Source: Closterium sp. NIES-65 (taxonomy: Eukaryota > Streptophyta > Zygnematophyceae > Desmidiales > Closteriaceae). From it: a stretch of 64,000 nucleotides of DNA. Location: positions 186,001 to 250,000 of the forward strand of contig CANXME010001279.1 of the NCBI GenBank assembly GCA_948144175.1. The letters are read 5' to 3'. The position numbers and the translations under genes are program-made. Below the pieces are notes generated by a model. The model did not search any database, had not been told where the DNA came from, and saw only the letters and a program-made list of their open reading frames with translations. Of the stretch, positions 20,564 through 31,093 are shown one piece after another; the stretch's first letter is position 1; every line of letters begins with the position of its first letter.

Positions 20564-21653
20564 ATGGCTTCCGCCGGAGGTTCAGTCGCACGCGCGCATC
20601 ACGCTCGCTCCTCTTCGGCGTCGGTCGCAGTTATCCCAGCCGAAAGATTCGCAGTCCTGTCGATGCAAACGTCTCTCGGAAATTCCGCCGTTTCGTCCCC
20701 CTCAGCTGCGCTCGCTGGTGATCCCGCAGCCAGACTCGCGGAAAGCGCGGACGGTCAGTCCGCCAGACCCGCGCAAGCGCAGGCGGCGGGGGCGACCGTC
20801 CCCGTTCCCACGACGGGCGGCGGCGAGTGCGCGGCGCAACCAGGTCGAACGACAGAACCATTCGCCACATCCCCGCTCCCCCTTTCTAGATCTAGTAGTA
20901 AAGACATCAACTGCGCGTCGGCGAGTCAAACCGACGGCGTCCATGGCAGCGGCGCGGCGTCAGAGCCTGCGGCGCGCGCCGCCGCATCAAATCCTCCTTC
21001 AAGTTACGGGCTGTCGCTGCAGCAGCTACAGCATCTCGTCGCGCTCACAAACGCGAACGACAGCCCACGCGACGCGGCCGCAGCCTTCCCGTACGCGGCG
21101 ACGAGCGACGGGCGGCCCGGCAGAAGCCGCCTGTCGATTAACTCTGCGCAGCGGCGCCTCGATTCGTGGAATCGCGCGCGCGAGCCCGTGGTGGAAAACA
21201 GCATAGAGCACATCCGCGCGCAGCGGAAGCTCAAGCGGAGCGGAAGCGACCCCTCGTTGCGGCAATCCGCGCGCGGAGGGGAGGATAGCGTAGGCGGCCC
21301 GTCGCGGCCGCTAGAGGGCGTCGTTTCGGAGGCGCGGAAAGTCGCGATGCGCCGGTGGCTCCGCCGCTCGCGGAGCGCGCACGCGTTGGGGGAGAAGGAC
21401 ACCGCGGCGCGCTGGAACGAGGCGATGACGGCCATCATCTGGGGGCGTGGGGGCGCCGTCGTTTTTAGACGGCCAGCCAGCGGGAATTCGCAGGCGCGGC
21501 CGTCAGGAGGCGAACGGTTGGGAAACGCGGCACGATACAATTCAGCGTACGCGGCAGGAATTACTTTCAGAGTAGCGCACGGGGGGATAAATGGCGGTCT
21601 CGTGCAAATAGCGTCAGGGTCATCATCTCCATCACTATCCCGATCAGCATCAT

Positions 21654-21700
<47 letters not shown>

Positions 21701-22063
21701 TCTCCAGCATCATCATCACCATCACAATCAGCAGCAGCAGCTGCAGCTGCAGCTGCAGCGGCAGCGGCAGGAGCACGGTATATGAGCGCAGGAGATCCCA
21801 GAGTATACCCTAGCGAGAAACTCTGTAGATTGCACATTTCAGGTGCTGTGCCAACGGACACAGAAGACCAGAGCAGGGTGCAGCAGCAGCATCAGCTGCA
21901 GCTGCAGCAGCAGCGGCAGCGGCAGTGGCAGCAGCACCGGTACCAGCAGCAGCTGCTGCTGCAGCGGCAGCGGCAGGCTGCTAGGGACCCCGTCAAGTCG
22001 GTGTTTGCTTGGGCTGCTGAGCAAAGAATGGCAGCGAGGCGGGCGGATAACGTTCAGCAGTGA
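20564..22063 (+). CDS. Uncharacterised 499-aa protein, paralogue A of a local pair
   Basis: Single open frame starting MASAGG, with no domain I recognise. Four blocks are shared with the convergent gene at 26388-27707: GLSLQQLQHLVALT near residue 148; LSINSAQRRLDSWNRA near 190; VVSEARK...RRSRSAHALGEKD near 255, continuing through MTAIIWGRGGAVVFRRP; and a C-terminal DPVKSVFAWAAEQR near 475. Between the last two blocks lie Ser/Thr/Ala and poly-Gln/Ala low-complexity stretches (about residues 355-405 and 435-470). Arg/Ser motifs (RSGSDPSL, RSRSAH) resemble basophilic-kinase or 14-3-3 sites, which is inference. No signal peptide or membrane segment is evident, so a soluble and largely disordered protein is likely. 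Conservation against the paralogue shows the frame is real. A TATA box lies about 95 bp upstream. Confidence 0.8.
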
Positions 22064-22399
22064 AAAGTCTACACAGAGAATACAGATCCCTAGATAATCG
22101 GCATCACTAGAGCATACAGACCTCTAGAGAACTGGAATCACTAAAAGCACTCGGATCTGTAGAGTATGGATTGTTAGAGCTCCCGGATCGCTACTGGTCA
22201 CTATAGCGTGCAGATCGCTTTAGTGCAGATCATCAGGGTTGATGACAAGTTTTGGCTTGTGAAGGAAGGTACTACTGACCGATGCTTTGTGACTTCACCA
22301 TAATGTAAACCATGAGTTGGACGTTCAGAGCTGAATCCGATTCGGCCGTGAAGTGTGGTGTGTAACCAAGCCAGCAACGGTAAAAGATGCATTCTGTAC
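22064..22399. other. 3' flank of paralogue A
   Basis: No gene recognised. It contains several short related phrases (ctagag, gatcactagag, agatccctag) that look like a decayed short repeat. Confidence 0.35.
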
Positions 22400-22560
22400 T
22401 ACCGTCACCCCCCGGATATAAGCGCCACCCTAGGATAAGCGCCTGGCGCTTCTAATTGGCATATGGCGCTTATATCCCCTCCTCGATTATAAGCGCATAC
22501 CCTAAAGTCGTACGGATTATAGCCGCATACCTGTACCTTACACATTATAACTGCCACTTT
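22400..22560 (+). repeat. Left TIR and subterminal motif cluster of the transposon
   Basis: TIR at 22400-22420 (including TA). It is followed by repeated forms of tataagcgc / gcgcttata (at about 22417, 22433, 22467 and 22488) and weaker forms to 22550. These are candidate transposase-binding sites. Confidence 0.75.
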
Positions 22561-22720
22561 TTAAAAAAAAAAAAATTCTACACGCTTCACTAACCACATT
22601 AACATTGTATATTTTCATCTAATTAATTACAAAGTCAATTTGTCTAAAGTTTTTTCTAATTACAGTTCTAAATCTACCTACGAGTCTCACAGGCTACAAC
22701 AATTTCTAGATCTACGTAAT

Positions 22721-24990
22721 CTAGTCATCAGCTGCGGTAGGATCATCCGGGTCGGCCTCAGAGTCCGACTCTGGTTCTTCTACGTTGTTGCAGAAAAAGC
22801 CATCTGCTGCAATGTCGTCGTCGATGTCTATTTCGTCGCCCTCAAGCTCGTCGCGCCTGTGTTGCAGGCACATCTTGTCCTGGGACCCATCCAGGGCGTT
22901 ACTAATGCCACAGGTGAGGAAAGCCCGTTGAATCAAGTCCCTGGGCACGGCCTTCCAAGCCGCTGATATCCACTTGAGCGTTAGCTCGGGTGGTGGCTTC
23001 TTGATGTTGCCTGCCATAAAATTTAAACAATCAAAAGTCAGCCACCGCTACAAACTGTTAAAGCAGCACACGCATGGCCTGCCTCTCTCACCTTTCTTTG
23101 TCAAGGTGTCGACCCCCTCGCTCTCGAACCACTCCTGGTAGAGCTGGCGAACGGATGCCTTGAAGGAGCGATTCACCGCGACGTCCAGAGGTTGAATCTC
23201 CGAGGTGCAGCCAGCTGGGATAACGGCAGGGACGATGTTCAGCTCCCCGAACTTCTTCTTCACCTCCGCAGTCAGGTGCCCGCGGTACGAATCCAAGACG
23301 AGCATCGCTTTGCGGGGCCTCACTCCGAACTTGGGGTGGACGAACGGCTTCACTGCCCCGTCGAGCCACTCGATGACTCCGTTCGCGTCCATCCAACCGT
23401 TGGGATGGACGGACACCGTAACATCTGCACAGCCATAAACGCACGTACAACATCAGTAGACATAGAAAAAAAAAAAACATGCAGCAGTGGGTGTTAATGC
23501 TCACCTGAAGGGAAATCCCCTTTAGGCAGGGTCTTCCGTTTGAAGAAGACCCACGGCTTCAGCTTCTCACCGCTGGCAGTGCAGGCGAGCATCACCGTAA
23601 CTCGCTCCTTCTGATAGCCGCCGCTGCGGATAGGCACAGAGCGCAGACCCACCTCCTCGACTGTGCGTTCGGCAGGCATCTCGAGCCACAGTGGTGTCTG
23701 GTCCGCGTTTATTATCCACTGCGGGTCAATCTTGTATTGGCGGCGGGTGTGACGCACGAACTTCCAGAAATTCCTGACGTCAGTCTCGCAGTCTGGGAGT
23801 ACGGGTGGGAGGGAAAGAGAGAAGAGAGTATTAATGACGCGTTAAAATTCAACCGTGAAACATAAAGAGACAAACAACACAAAGCAGTACACATTAAACT
23901 GCAACCATTTCCCACAAAACTCACTGGCAGCAAGCTTCTGGCCGACCCTGGTCTTCGCTCGGGTTGTCAGATTCCAACGGCGGCGAAACCGCTCAGTCCA
24001 CCGCTGCGAGCCGGACCACTTTACCTGTGGGTGCAATTCTTTCATCACCTCATGCGACCACTTCTGTAGGCGAGCAATCGAGACCGCGAGACATTTTTTA
24101 CGGTGGGCAAGAAACCTCCTGTAGACTTCAGCTTCCATGTCGCGATACCACGAGCTCCTTCCGCGCCCATGAAGACGCTTGCGAGCAGCATGCGCGCCCT
24201 CCAGGTCAGCCTTCCGGGTCTTCCATTCTGCGAGTGACCTTCGGGAGATGCCGGTTTGGCGAGACATCTGCCGCACGCTCATGTGCCCGGACTCAAGCTT
24301 GAGAATCCACTGCAGTTTCTCCTGCGATGTGTAAGAGTGCCGCTTGTGACTTGAAGGCTTGTGCCTGGGGGAGGGAGGACGGGCATCGCGATTCTCGCGA
24401 GAAGGGTGGGGCCGTTTCTTATTGGGGGGGGGGAAGGTGGGAATAGGCAGGTGCTCTGGAAGACCGTCGGCAGCCCAAAACTCCACGTCATCCTCCGCAC
24501 CAGTCGCGGATTCGTCCAACGGGCAATCAGCCGGGGCTCCCCAGCGTGGCGACGGTGCGGAGGAAGACGATGCGCCACCGGCGCGGTCGGGCTCGGACAG
24601 GTACGCGTCAAACGCCGAGTAGCCAGGAGGGAGGAGAAGCTGCAGGACCCCCTGACGTGGAGCACAAAACACAGGCGGGTCAGGAGGGGACGGAGGAGCT
24701 GGAGGAACCGGAGGCGCCGGGGGAGCGGGAGGTGCAGGAGGAGTTGGGGGAGTGGGAGGAACGGGAGGAGCTACTGGTTGACACGGAGGGACGGGCGCAG
24801 GGCGCGACTGCCATTGAGAGTAGTCACAGGTGTCTCGGCGGGTGTTTTCTCTGGCAGCAGGATGGCGGCGGAACAAGAAATGCGTGCCTGGAAGGCCCGC
24901 CATGGCCACGGCAGGCCAAACGAACAAAGAAACTGAAGGCAAAAGTCGAGAATGAGGGCTGTATGAAGCCCTCGCCCGAGACCCCTTCAT
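22721..24990 (-). CDS. CENP-B/pogo-type DDE transposase, four exons
   Basis: Exons on the minus strand: 24990-23925, 23792-23505, 23424-23092 and 23010-22721. All junctions are GT-AG and phases agree. The total of 1977 nt encodes 658 residues with no internal stop. Order: proline-rich and acidic N-terminal region; helix-turn-helix DNA-binding region from about residue 218 (SQEKLQWILKL...VRQMSRQTGISRRSLAEW); second CENP-B-like DNA-binding region about 285-350; then a DDE_1-type catalytic core with Asp in INADQTP (about 381), LVLDSYRGH (about 492) and IQPLDVAVN (about 530). The CGISNALDG motif and an acidic tail (about 590-658) close the protein. It would bind the element ends and cut and paste it in the nucleus. 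The ATG at 24990 is uncertain; a start near 24900 is also possible. Confidence 0.88.
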
Positions 24991-25194
24991 TTTCGCGGCC
25001 CGGCCTCCTCTGCGGGAAAAGGGTGGCCCCAGTCAAGATTCCCCGCAGAGGAGCTGAGCTGGGCAGCTCCTTGCCTCGGTGGCGGGGAATTTTGCTGTTG
25101 ATGGGCACACCGTGGCTGAACCACGACGTGCCCACGATCGCATGCAACCCTGATTGGGCCGCTGTGATGCGAGGTACGTGTGCACTGGCATGGG

Positions 25195-25264
25195 CCAGGT
25201 TCACGTTCGATGAACCTGGCCTGGCCAACAAGGCGTGGAAGGCGTGAAGCCACGCCTTGTTGGC
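25195..25264. promoter_or_regulatory. Two adjacent perfect hairpins upstream of the transposase
   Basis: ccaggttca/tgaacctgg (25195-25219) is followed by gccaacaaggcgtgg/ccacgccttgttggc (25224-25264, 11-nt loop). They lie between the transposase start and the right TIR, that is in its 5' region. Confidence 0.6.
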
Positions 25265-25364
25265 TGTTTCACACGCAATGCATGCACAGTTTCGAACGTT
25301 CTCGACCCAGGTGAATCCGCGTTTGAGAATGCTTCGATTTGGTATATTAAAAAACAAATTTCAA

Positions 25365-25480
25365 TTTTGACAAATTATAAACGCCGGCGCTTATAAATTT
25401 ACTATATTATAAGCCCACCCCCTCAAAAAAACATGTTATATTATAGCCCCCCATGGGGGTATATCCGGGGGGTGACGGTA
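25365..25480 (-). repeat. Right TIR and subterminal motif cluster of the transposon
   Basis: TIR at 25460-25480, preceded by ttataaacgcc, gcgcttataaa and attataagcc motifs matching those at the left end in inverted order. Confidence 0.75.
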
Positions 25481-26387
25481 AGACTGTGCTACTCCTTTCA
25501 ATGAGGGAAATGTGGCTTCAAAATCATGCTGCTGTGAAGTTATTGTGGAATTTCAACATAATGTATATGTTTCCCAGCAGGATTTGGTTAGCATTCGACT
25601 TTTATTGCACATGATAAACACGGCTCGGAAACCCTTACGGATCGCTATTTCGGCTGCACGGAACTCGAATGCCGATGAATGATGGGCCAAACGACTCGCT
25701 TGTGCGTTCATCAACGCAACATTTCGTTGCCAGTTGTGCCTTCCCGCATGTAGCTATGTGTTACAGGGCGAAGGCGAACTCGTCACAGGAAAGTTCGCTC
25801 ACTAGCGAACTTGTAACTTTCGCCAAAACCCAATCTGAAATGTCAAATTCGAGGTTGGAAATCCCAACCTGAAATGTGCGCTTCGGGATTTCTCAAAGCA
25901 CACGTGAATTCCCAACCAGCAAAGCAGCAGAGAAGAGAGTATCTGAGCATCTTTACGACAGCAGAGCAACTAGCCATGCCATACAGCTGTAAATACGTTC
26001 CAGCACCACAAGACCCAAGTACCATCATCATGAAGTAGAAGACCAAGTCAGCTAGTGCTCTTCTAGAACCATCTCATGATTGTACTTTGCATATTTCTAT
26101 ATAAACAGCTAGGATCCAGCATAGGATTGCTATCATTGCTTGTACATATTCTGTTCCTAGCTGGAGACAGCAGAGAAAGGTGATATGGCGGCCTGAACGA
26201 ACTTCTCAAGGCGCCATAGTCATAGGAATGTGTATAACAGTAGTCTTTCGTCCCTTGTATGCCATTCTTGCTTTCTGAAATTTACAGAATTCATGCTACC
26301 AAATCTGCCTTGCTAATTTAGACTCTTGAAACTTAGCATTCAGAACTACTAACAGCTTAGAGCTGTTCCACTATGCCATGGAGCATC
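25481..26387. other. Intergenic stretch between transposon and paralogue B
   Basis: No gene recognised. AT-richer sequence, probably including the 3' UTR of the minus-strand gene ending at 26388. Confidence 0.35.
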
Positions 26388-27707
26388 TCATGGCAGCGCA
26401 CTCTGTGTCCGCCGGCGGAAGGCAATTCTTTGCTCAGCAGCCCAAACAAACACTGATCTCACGGGGTCCCTGACCGCCTGCTGCTGCTGCTGCTTCAAGC
26501 GGCTCTGCTCGTTTCTAATAGTCGTCACCCCAGGTGTCTGAGTACCATTTGAATCTCCCGTGAGAAGAACTGTGCGAGCGAAACTCCCGTGGTAGTTGGC
26601 CGTATTCGTTTGCGTCGCCACGTGTGCATTTACTGAGGCCGAACTCCATGGCCGGCTGCGGCTCTGCACCGATGGTTGTGACGCTACTGACGCGGACAGT
26701 GGGGTTTGGCACAACGGACTGGGCCGACGTCGGCTTGTCACCGTTGCCGTGTTCGTCGCTGCGTTCACCGCGCAGAGGAGCGGCGGGGCTCCACGAACAG
26801 GGTCGGTCGAGCTCGCAGTCGATGCGATCTCCTGCCTGCTGTCCCACCCGTGACGGTGGTCGTTCGATGAGCCTCTTGCTGGCAGTGCTGACGGCGTTAG
26901 CCATTCCGGCCGTCGGTAGATGACCCCTCCCCCGCGCCGCCAGACAAGCGCAGTCATGGCGTCGCTCCAGAGCGCGCCCGTGCCCTTTTCGCCCAGCACG
27001 TGCGCGCTCCGGGAGCGGCGGAGCGAGTGGCGGAACGCCTGCTTCCGCGCCTCTGAAACGACGACATCCAGCGGAAGCGCCGCTTGCCTTTGGCTACCTG
27101 AGTCAGGTAAGAGTTCCTTCCGCTTCGATCTTACCAGCAAGGGCTCGCTTCTGCTGCGTTTAAGCCGCCGCTGTGCGCGGATATTCTCACGGCGGTATTC
27201 AGCCACGGGCTTGCTCGCGCGATTCCATGCGTCGAGTCGCCGCTGCGCTGAGTCAAGCGATAGCCTGCGACTTCTGCGATTTTGAGGCCCGTCGCGCAAC
27301 GGCATGCCCAGGAAGACAGAAGGACTGCTCGTGTCGCGGGGGCCGTCGCTGGCAGCCGTGAGGGCGATGAGATGTTGCAACTGCTGTAGTGACAGCCCGT
27401 GGCTTGCGGGCTTAGTTGATTGAGTCTCTGGTTGCGCGCTTTGGCGCGCGCTGATGGCATTGTTAGGAAAGGATGCGGTTCTTCCTGGTTGCGGCATATC
27501 CCATAGCGAGAGAGTTGTCGCAGGCCGCAGTGAGTGCGGGGCGCTTTCCGCAAGTCTGGACACACTACCGCAGACAGCGGGAGTTGTGGGCGATTGTGAG
27601 AGTAGAACGAACTGCTGAGCCGTGGTAACTGCGAGTGAACGAAATGTAGCCGTGACAGAGCGAGTATTGCAAGAAGCAAGACTGTCATAAGTTCCAGCAG
27701 AAGCCAT
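26388..27707 (-). CDS. Uncharacterised 439-aa protein, paralogue B of a local pair
   Basis: Single open minus-strand frame starting MASAGT, paralogous to the gene at 20564-22063. Shared blocks in the same order: GLSLQQLQHLIALT near residue 105; LSLDSAQRRLDAWNRA near 146; ENIRAQRRLKRSRSEPLL just after; VVSEARK...RRSRSAHVLGEKG near 213, continuing through MTALVWRRGGGVIYRRPEW; and DPVRSVFVWAAEQR near 417. The linkers differ completely: paralogue B lacks the long Gln/Ala repeats of A and has Ser/Thr/Arg-rich text instead. This pattern of conserved islands in changing linkers indicates selection on protein sequence. No known domain, signal peptide or membrane span was recognised. The two genes face each other (tail to tail) with the transposon between them. 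Confidence 0.8.
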   Translation of the reverse strand: MASAGTYDSLASCNTRSVTATFRSLAVTTAQQFVLLSQSPTTPAVCGSVSRLAESAPHSLRPATTLSLWDMPQPGRTASFPNNAISARQSAQPETQSTKPASHGLSLQQLQHLIALTAASDGPRDTSSPSVFLGMPLRDGPQNRRSRRLSLDSAQRRLDAWNRASKPVAEYRRENIRAQRRLKRSRSEPLLVRSKRKELLPDSGSQRQAALPLDVVVSEARKQAFRHSLRRSRSAHVLGEKGTGALWSDAMTALVWRRGGGVIYRRPEWLTPSALPARGSSNDHRHGWDSRQEIASTASSTDPVRGAPPLLCAVNAATNTATVTSRRRPSPLCQTPLSASVASQPSVQSRSRPWSSASVNAHVATQTNTANYHGSFARTVLLTGDSNGTQTPGVTTIRNEQSRLKQQQQQAVRDPVRSVFVWAAEQRIAFRRRTQSALP

Positions 27708-29378
27708 TGTTGCAAATTCTGAATGGGAGAGGCCTGAGATCGAAGTGAGAGGGCAAAGAGCACGACTCGACTATTTGTGCTCTCATCGTCGCGACTGTGG
27801 AATTGGCTGGCAAATGTGAACCGACACGCAACCACTGCCTTGGTGGCTTTGCTTTGCCTCAGTTACCCTCTGAAATGTTGTTGGCCTTCATGATATTGCC
27901 AATTCTGACCCAAGGGCGGGTTTCATGTGTGGACTCTGAAGTTGGCGGAGAGAGAAACAAACTGTCTAAAATGGCGGTGATATACGCATCTGGTACAGAT
28001 TCGCGGGAGATCCAACTCGCATATCTGCGGAGATTGATCAACATCTCTAGATTGTTCTTTTATTTTGTTATTTTGGGGCCTGAAATTGTTAATTATTCTG
28101 TTGAACGAACTTCCCATATTAGCTAAGAATGTCTAGTTGCTTCGTAGAATCATCCGAGTTGTGGAGTTTATCAACATAGTATGTACTATTTTCTTTTCCT
28201 TGGCGAAAATTCTCAGATACGCCGTGGATACTATTGCGTCTACTGTTCATCTCCACCACACCACAGTACCAGGTGAAACCACGTGGGAATCATTGAGAAA
28301 TTACTTCCTCGCAAGTTGAATTTTGGTGGTGCTCCTACTACCCTACGATTTAGACGGAATAATGCACTTGCTGGCGTGAAAATAACTGGGGGGAACACTC
28401 AAGCAGGGCAATTATGAAACGAACCCAATCTTCACTCGAATGAAAACCAGAGCGAAAAAACTGGGTAGTACAGGCACTGCTGGTCGGTCAGAACCAAACA
28501 ATTGTTTTGACACGAACGGTGTGAACCAAGAATTGACGCTCTCTACTGATCTCTTGAACAATTGCTTGGCTCTCTGTCGGATCGATCCTCTAATGGAAAC
28601 TCTACCGCTATTGTCTTATGCGGGGTTCGCGTCAATCACACAGTATCAGATTCGCCAATGTGTCGTCCAATGTTGCGGTCCCGACACACTAGCATGCGAA
28701 ATTTGTTGCTCTTTGCAAAATGATTTGCTTTCGTACATACGCTCGGATTGTCAATCTCCCGATCAATCTCGATCGAGCAAGGGCAATCGAGCAGGTTTTG
28801 CTTGTATCTGCAGCATGGTAACCAATCGCTCGGATCAGTTCACTTTGGCGATCGATCCCGAACCTTTTTCTCTCGGTCACGCCTTGAACCCCACTCCATC
28901 GGACCCAACCTAACCCTAACATCAGACTAGTACCAGATTATATTCAGAACATAACTAATTTCTGAGTCGACTTCTGCACTTGCCAACAAGTGGACGGAGC
29001 ATTGGCCAACTTCGTTGAACGAAATATGCTGGAGCAGCTTATCTGATATCTTTGTAACGGAATAGTAGCTTATCAGATGACCTGTGAGCCACAGGCATGG
29101 CGCCAGCAAAGCCAGACGCATGGCTTCGATTGAAGAGGATATGTTGAAGACCGACTGGCAGTCGTTTTTCCATTCGTGAGTCTTCGAGACACCTGACACT
29201 GTCATCCACATTGAGCTTCCGGCCATTTTCCTCCCACGCTGCTCAGGCTGAGCCAGTTTCAGTGTCATTTCTCCTTCCAAATCCCGTGTCACAACTTTCA
29301 TGACTCTTCAGTCTTCTCCTCCATTGTAGGGTTTCAGGTACGCCGCGTTCACTTCAAGAACGTTGCACTCTTGCAATA
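27708..29378. other. Intergenic stretch with one weak ORF candidate
   Basis: The first part should hold the promoter of paralogue B (minus strand). A plus-strand frame at 28440-28913 (157 codons, with a Cys-rich patch CVVQCCGPDTLACEICC) has no recognised domain and could be chance or a decayed exon. No other gene is supported. Confidence 0.35.
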
Positions 29379-30155
29379 ATGGCGCCACGTAGCCACTGGG
29401 CGAAGGAGTTGGTGAGAGAGAACGCACCAAGATTCCCAATGGTGAAGCGAGGCCGCGGTAAGGACCACCATAGCGATGGTGCTCCCAACAGCAATGCTCG
29501 CCGTCAGCATAAAATTTTCAGGGCTTGTACTTCAACCCCTGCAGCAACAACTTCCTCAGCCATGCCAGAAGCATACAGTGACAAGACAGCGAGAGTAACT
29601 GCTGAAGTAGCCAACGCATCCATCTCTCAGCAACACAGAGGTCCTAAAGCGGAGCTACTTTTGGTTGGGGCCTCTCCCATGAAAAGAGCTGTCATTATCG
29701 CCTCAGAGCAACGGAGCTGTGCTGCCGCTGCCTCGAAATGCAGCACGCAACCAAGTTGGGCCGACTACATTCGAAGCAAGGAGATGCTGGGAATAACTGT
29801 GCTGTCTGAAAAACCACTTCAACCCCGCAGTGCAGCACATTTCTCTGCTGAAGCTCGCAATGACTACAGAGTTGCGTCCGTGGAGCAATGTGTAATTGAG
29901 CTGATGGAGGAATGTGAATGCAAGCCATTGGAGGGACAAACGTACATTGAGAAGCCACCTCATACGCGAGTCATCATCCCTGACATAAACCTGCCTGCAT
30001 ATGAGGATCATGACTTGGCACGCTGCCAAGCCGTTGGATCCTTGCATGAAGTGCAAATTTTGAATTCCAGTCGTTCTTGTGGTACCCCTGGAGTTTACGT
30101 GGCTGAATCTGGAGGCGCTGAGCTGGGCGGGTTGCACTTGAGTAGTCCCAGGTGG

Positions 30156-30198
<43 letters not shown>

Positions 30199-30449
30199 AG
30201 GAGGAGAAGAAGCAGCAACAGCAACAGAAGGAGTACAAGCAGGAGCAGCAGCATCAGCATCAAGAGCAGGAGCAGCAGCATCAGCATCAGGAGCAGGAGC
30301 AGGAGCAGGAGCACAAGCAGAAGGTATATTATTCACAACAGGAGTACACTGATTCTGTGGATTCAGAGAAAAGGCAAAGGTTGATACATGAAATAAACTT
30401 GTACAGGGAGAGGATGATTTGGCAAATCAAGCATAATGTGCATATGTAA
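29379..30449 (+). CDS. Uncharacterised 356-aa polyQ protein
   Basis: Open frame from ATG 29379 to TAA 30447-30449. Not recognised. The N-terminal third is basic and low in complexity. The middle (about residues 130-245) looks like ordinary coding sequence (PSWADYIRSKEMLGITVLS, RVIIPDINLPAYEDHDLARC). From about residue 260 a pure Gln run (12 residues) grades into Glu/Lys/Gln and His/Gln repeats, giving a likely coiled or disordered segment. The C-terminus (KRQRLIHEINLYRERMIWQI) is helical and amphipathic. No signal peptide or membrane segment. A copia element begins only 40 bp after the stop, so the native 3' UTR has been displaced. A spliced or longer gene cannot be ruled out. Confidence 0.55.
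30158..30318 (+). repeat. CAG/CAR trinucleotide tract encoding Gln-rich segment
   Basis: Pure cag units at 30158-30193, followed by interrupted cag/gag/cat repeats in the coding frame of the 356-aa protein. Confidence 0.9.
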
Positions 30450-30489
30450 CAACACTCTATATACTTCGGGTATTTTGGGCCGCATAGAT

Positions 30490-30620
30490 TGTCAAACTGT
30501 TATAATGTTTATATTGTGTATGCTGTAGTGGGGTAGCCCATAAGGGGTATAACCCAACTAGGGTTAGTACTTGTACTCAGTTTCTTGTCAAAGCATTCAT
30601 TCTCGTTCAGTTTCTTGACA
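30490..30620 (+). repeat. Left LTR of copia element A
   Basis: 131 bp, TG...CA. Contains the core GGGGTAGCCCATAAGG and AACCCAACTAGGGTT shared with other copia LTRs in this window. Confidence 0.9.
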
Positions 30621-30664
30621 TGGTTTTAGAGCAGGTTCTGTTCCAGGACCGCTTCTTTTTAGGG

Positions 30665-31093
30665 CCCACCGCATAGTTCTCTGCCCGTAGCGCTGCCCCA
30701 CAGTCGCGCAGCCCTGCCCTGCCCGTCGCGCCGCCCTGCTGGCCGCGCGCTTCCCTGCCCTGCCCGTCCCTCCGCCCTGCTGGCCGCGCGCTGCCCTGCC
30801 CTGCACGTCGTGCCGCCCTGCTGGCCTCGCGCCGCCCTGCCCTGCCCGCGCGCCGCCCTGCTGCCTGTCATGCCACCCTGCCCTGCCCGCGCGCCGCCCT
30901 GCTGGCCACCGTGCTGCCCTGCCCTGCCCTACGCGCCGCCCTTCCCTGGCCGTGCGCCGCCCCGCCCTGCCCTGCGCGCTTCCTTAGTGCCCGCGCACAG
31001 CCCTGTTCGTCGTGCCGTCCTGCTGTCTGCGCGTCGCCCTGCCTTGCCTGCGTGCTGCCCTATTGGTCGCGTGCCACCCTGCTCTGCCCTGCT
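30665..31093 (+). repeat. GC-rich tandem leader of copia element A
   Basis: Imperfect repeats built from ccgccctgctggcc, gcgcgc and ctgccctgccctg between the primer-binding site and the gag ATG. No coding role is evident. Confidence 0.75.

Larger units (their letters stand above)
22400..25480 (-). mobile_element. Pogo/Tigger-like (Tc1/mariner superfamily) DNA transposon, apparently intact
   Basis: Terminal inverted repeats are perfect over 19 bp (CCGTCACCCCCCGGATATA, at 22402 and inverted ending at 25478). They are flanked by TA on both sides, the target duplication expected for this superfamily. The element is 3.08 kb and contains one four-exon transposase gene on the minus strand. Subterminal regions carry many ttataagcgc-type motifs. 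Intact termini and gene suggest recent arrival. Confidence 0.92.

Noticed and set aside
21004-21861. 285-codon minus-strand frame
   Set aside because: Antisense of the paralogue A gene; the sense frame is the one conserved in paralogue B.
28440-28913. 157-codon Cys-rich frame as a gene
   Set aside because: No homology recognised, no conserved motif pattern and no promoter evidence; listed only as a weak candidate in the intergenic entry.
28905-28921. True telomere end (cctaaccctaac)
   Set aside because: Only about two units, internal, with ordinary sequence on both sides.
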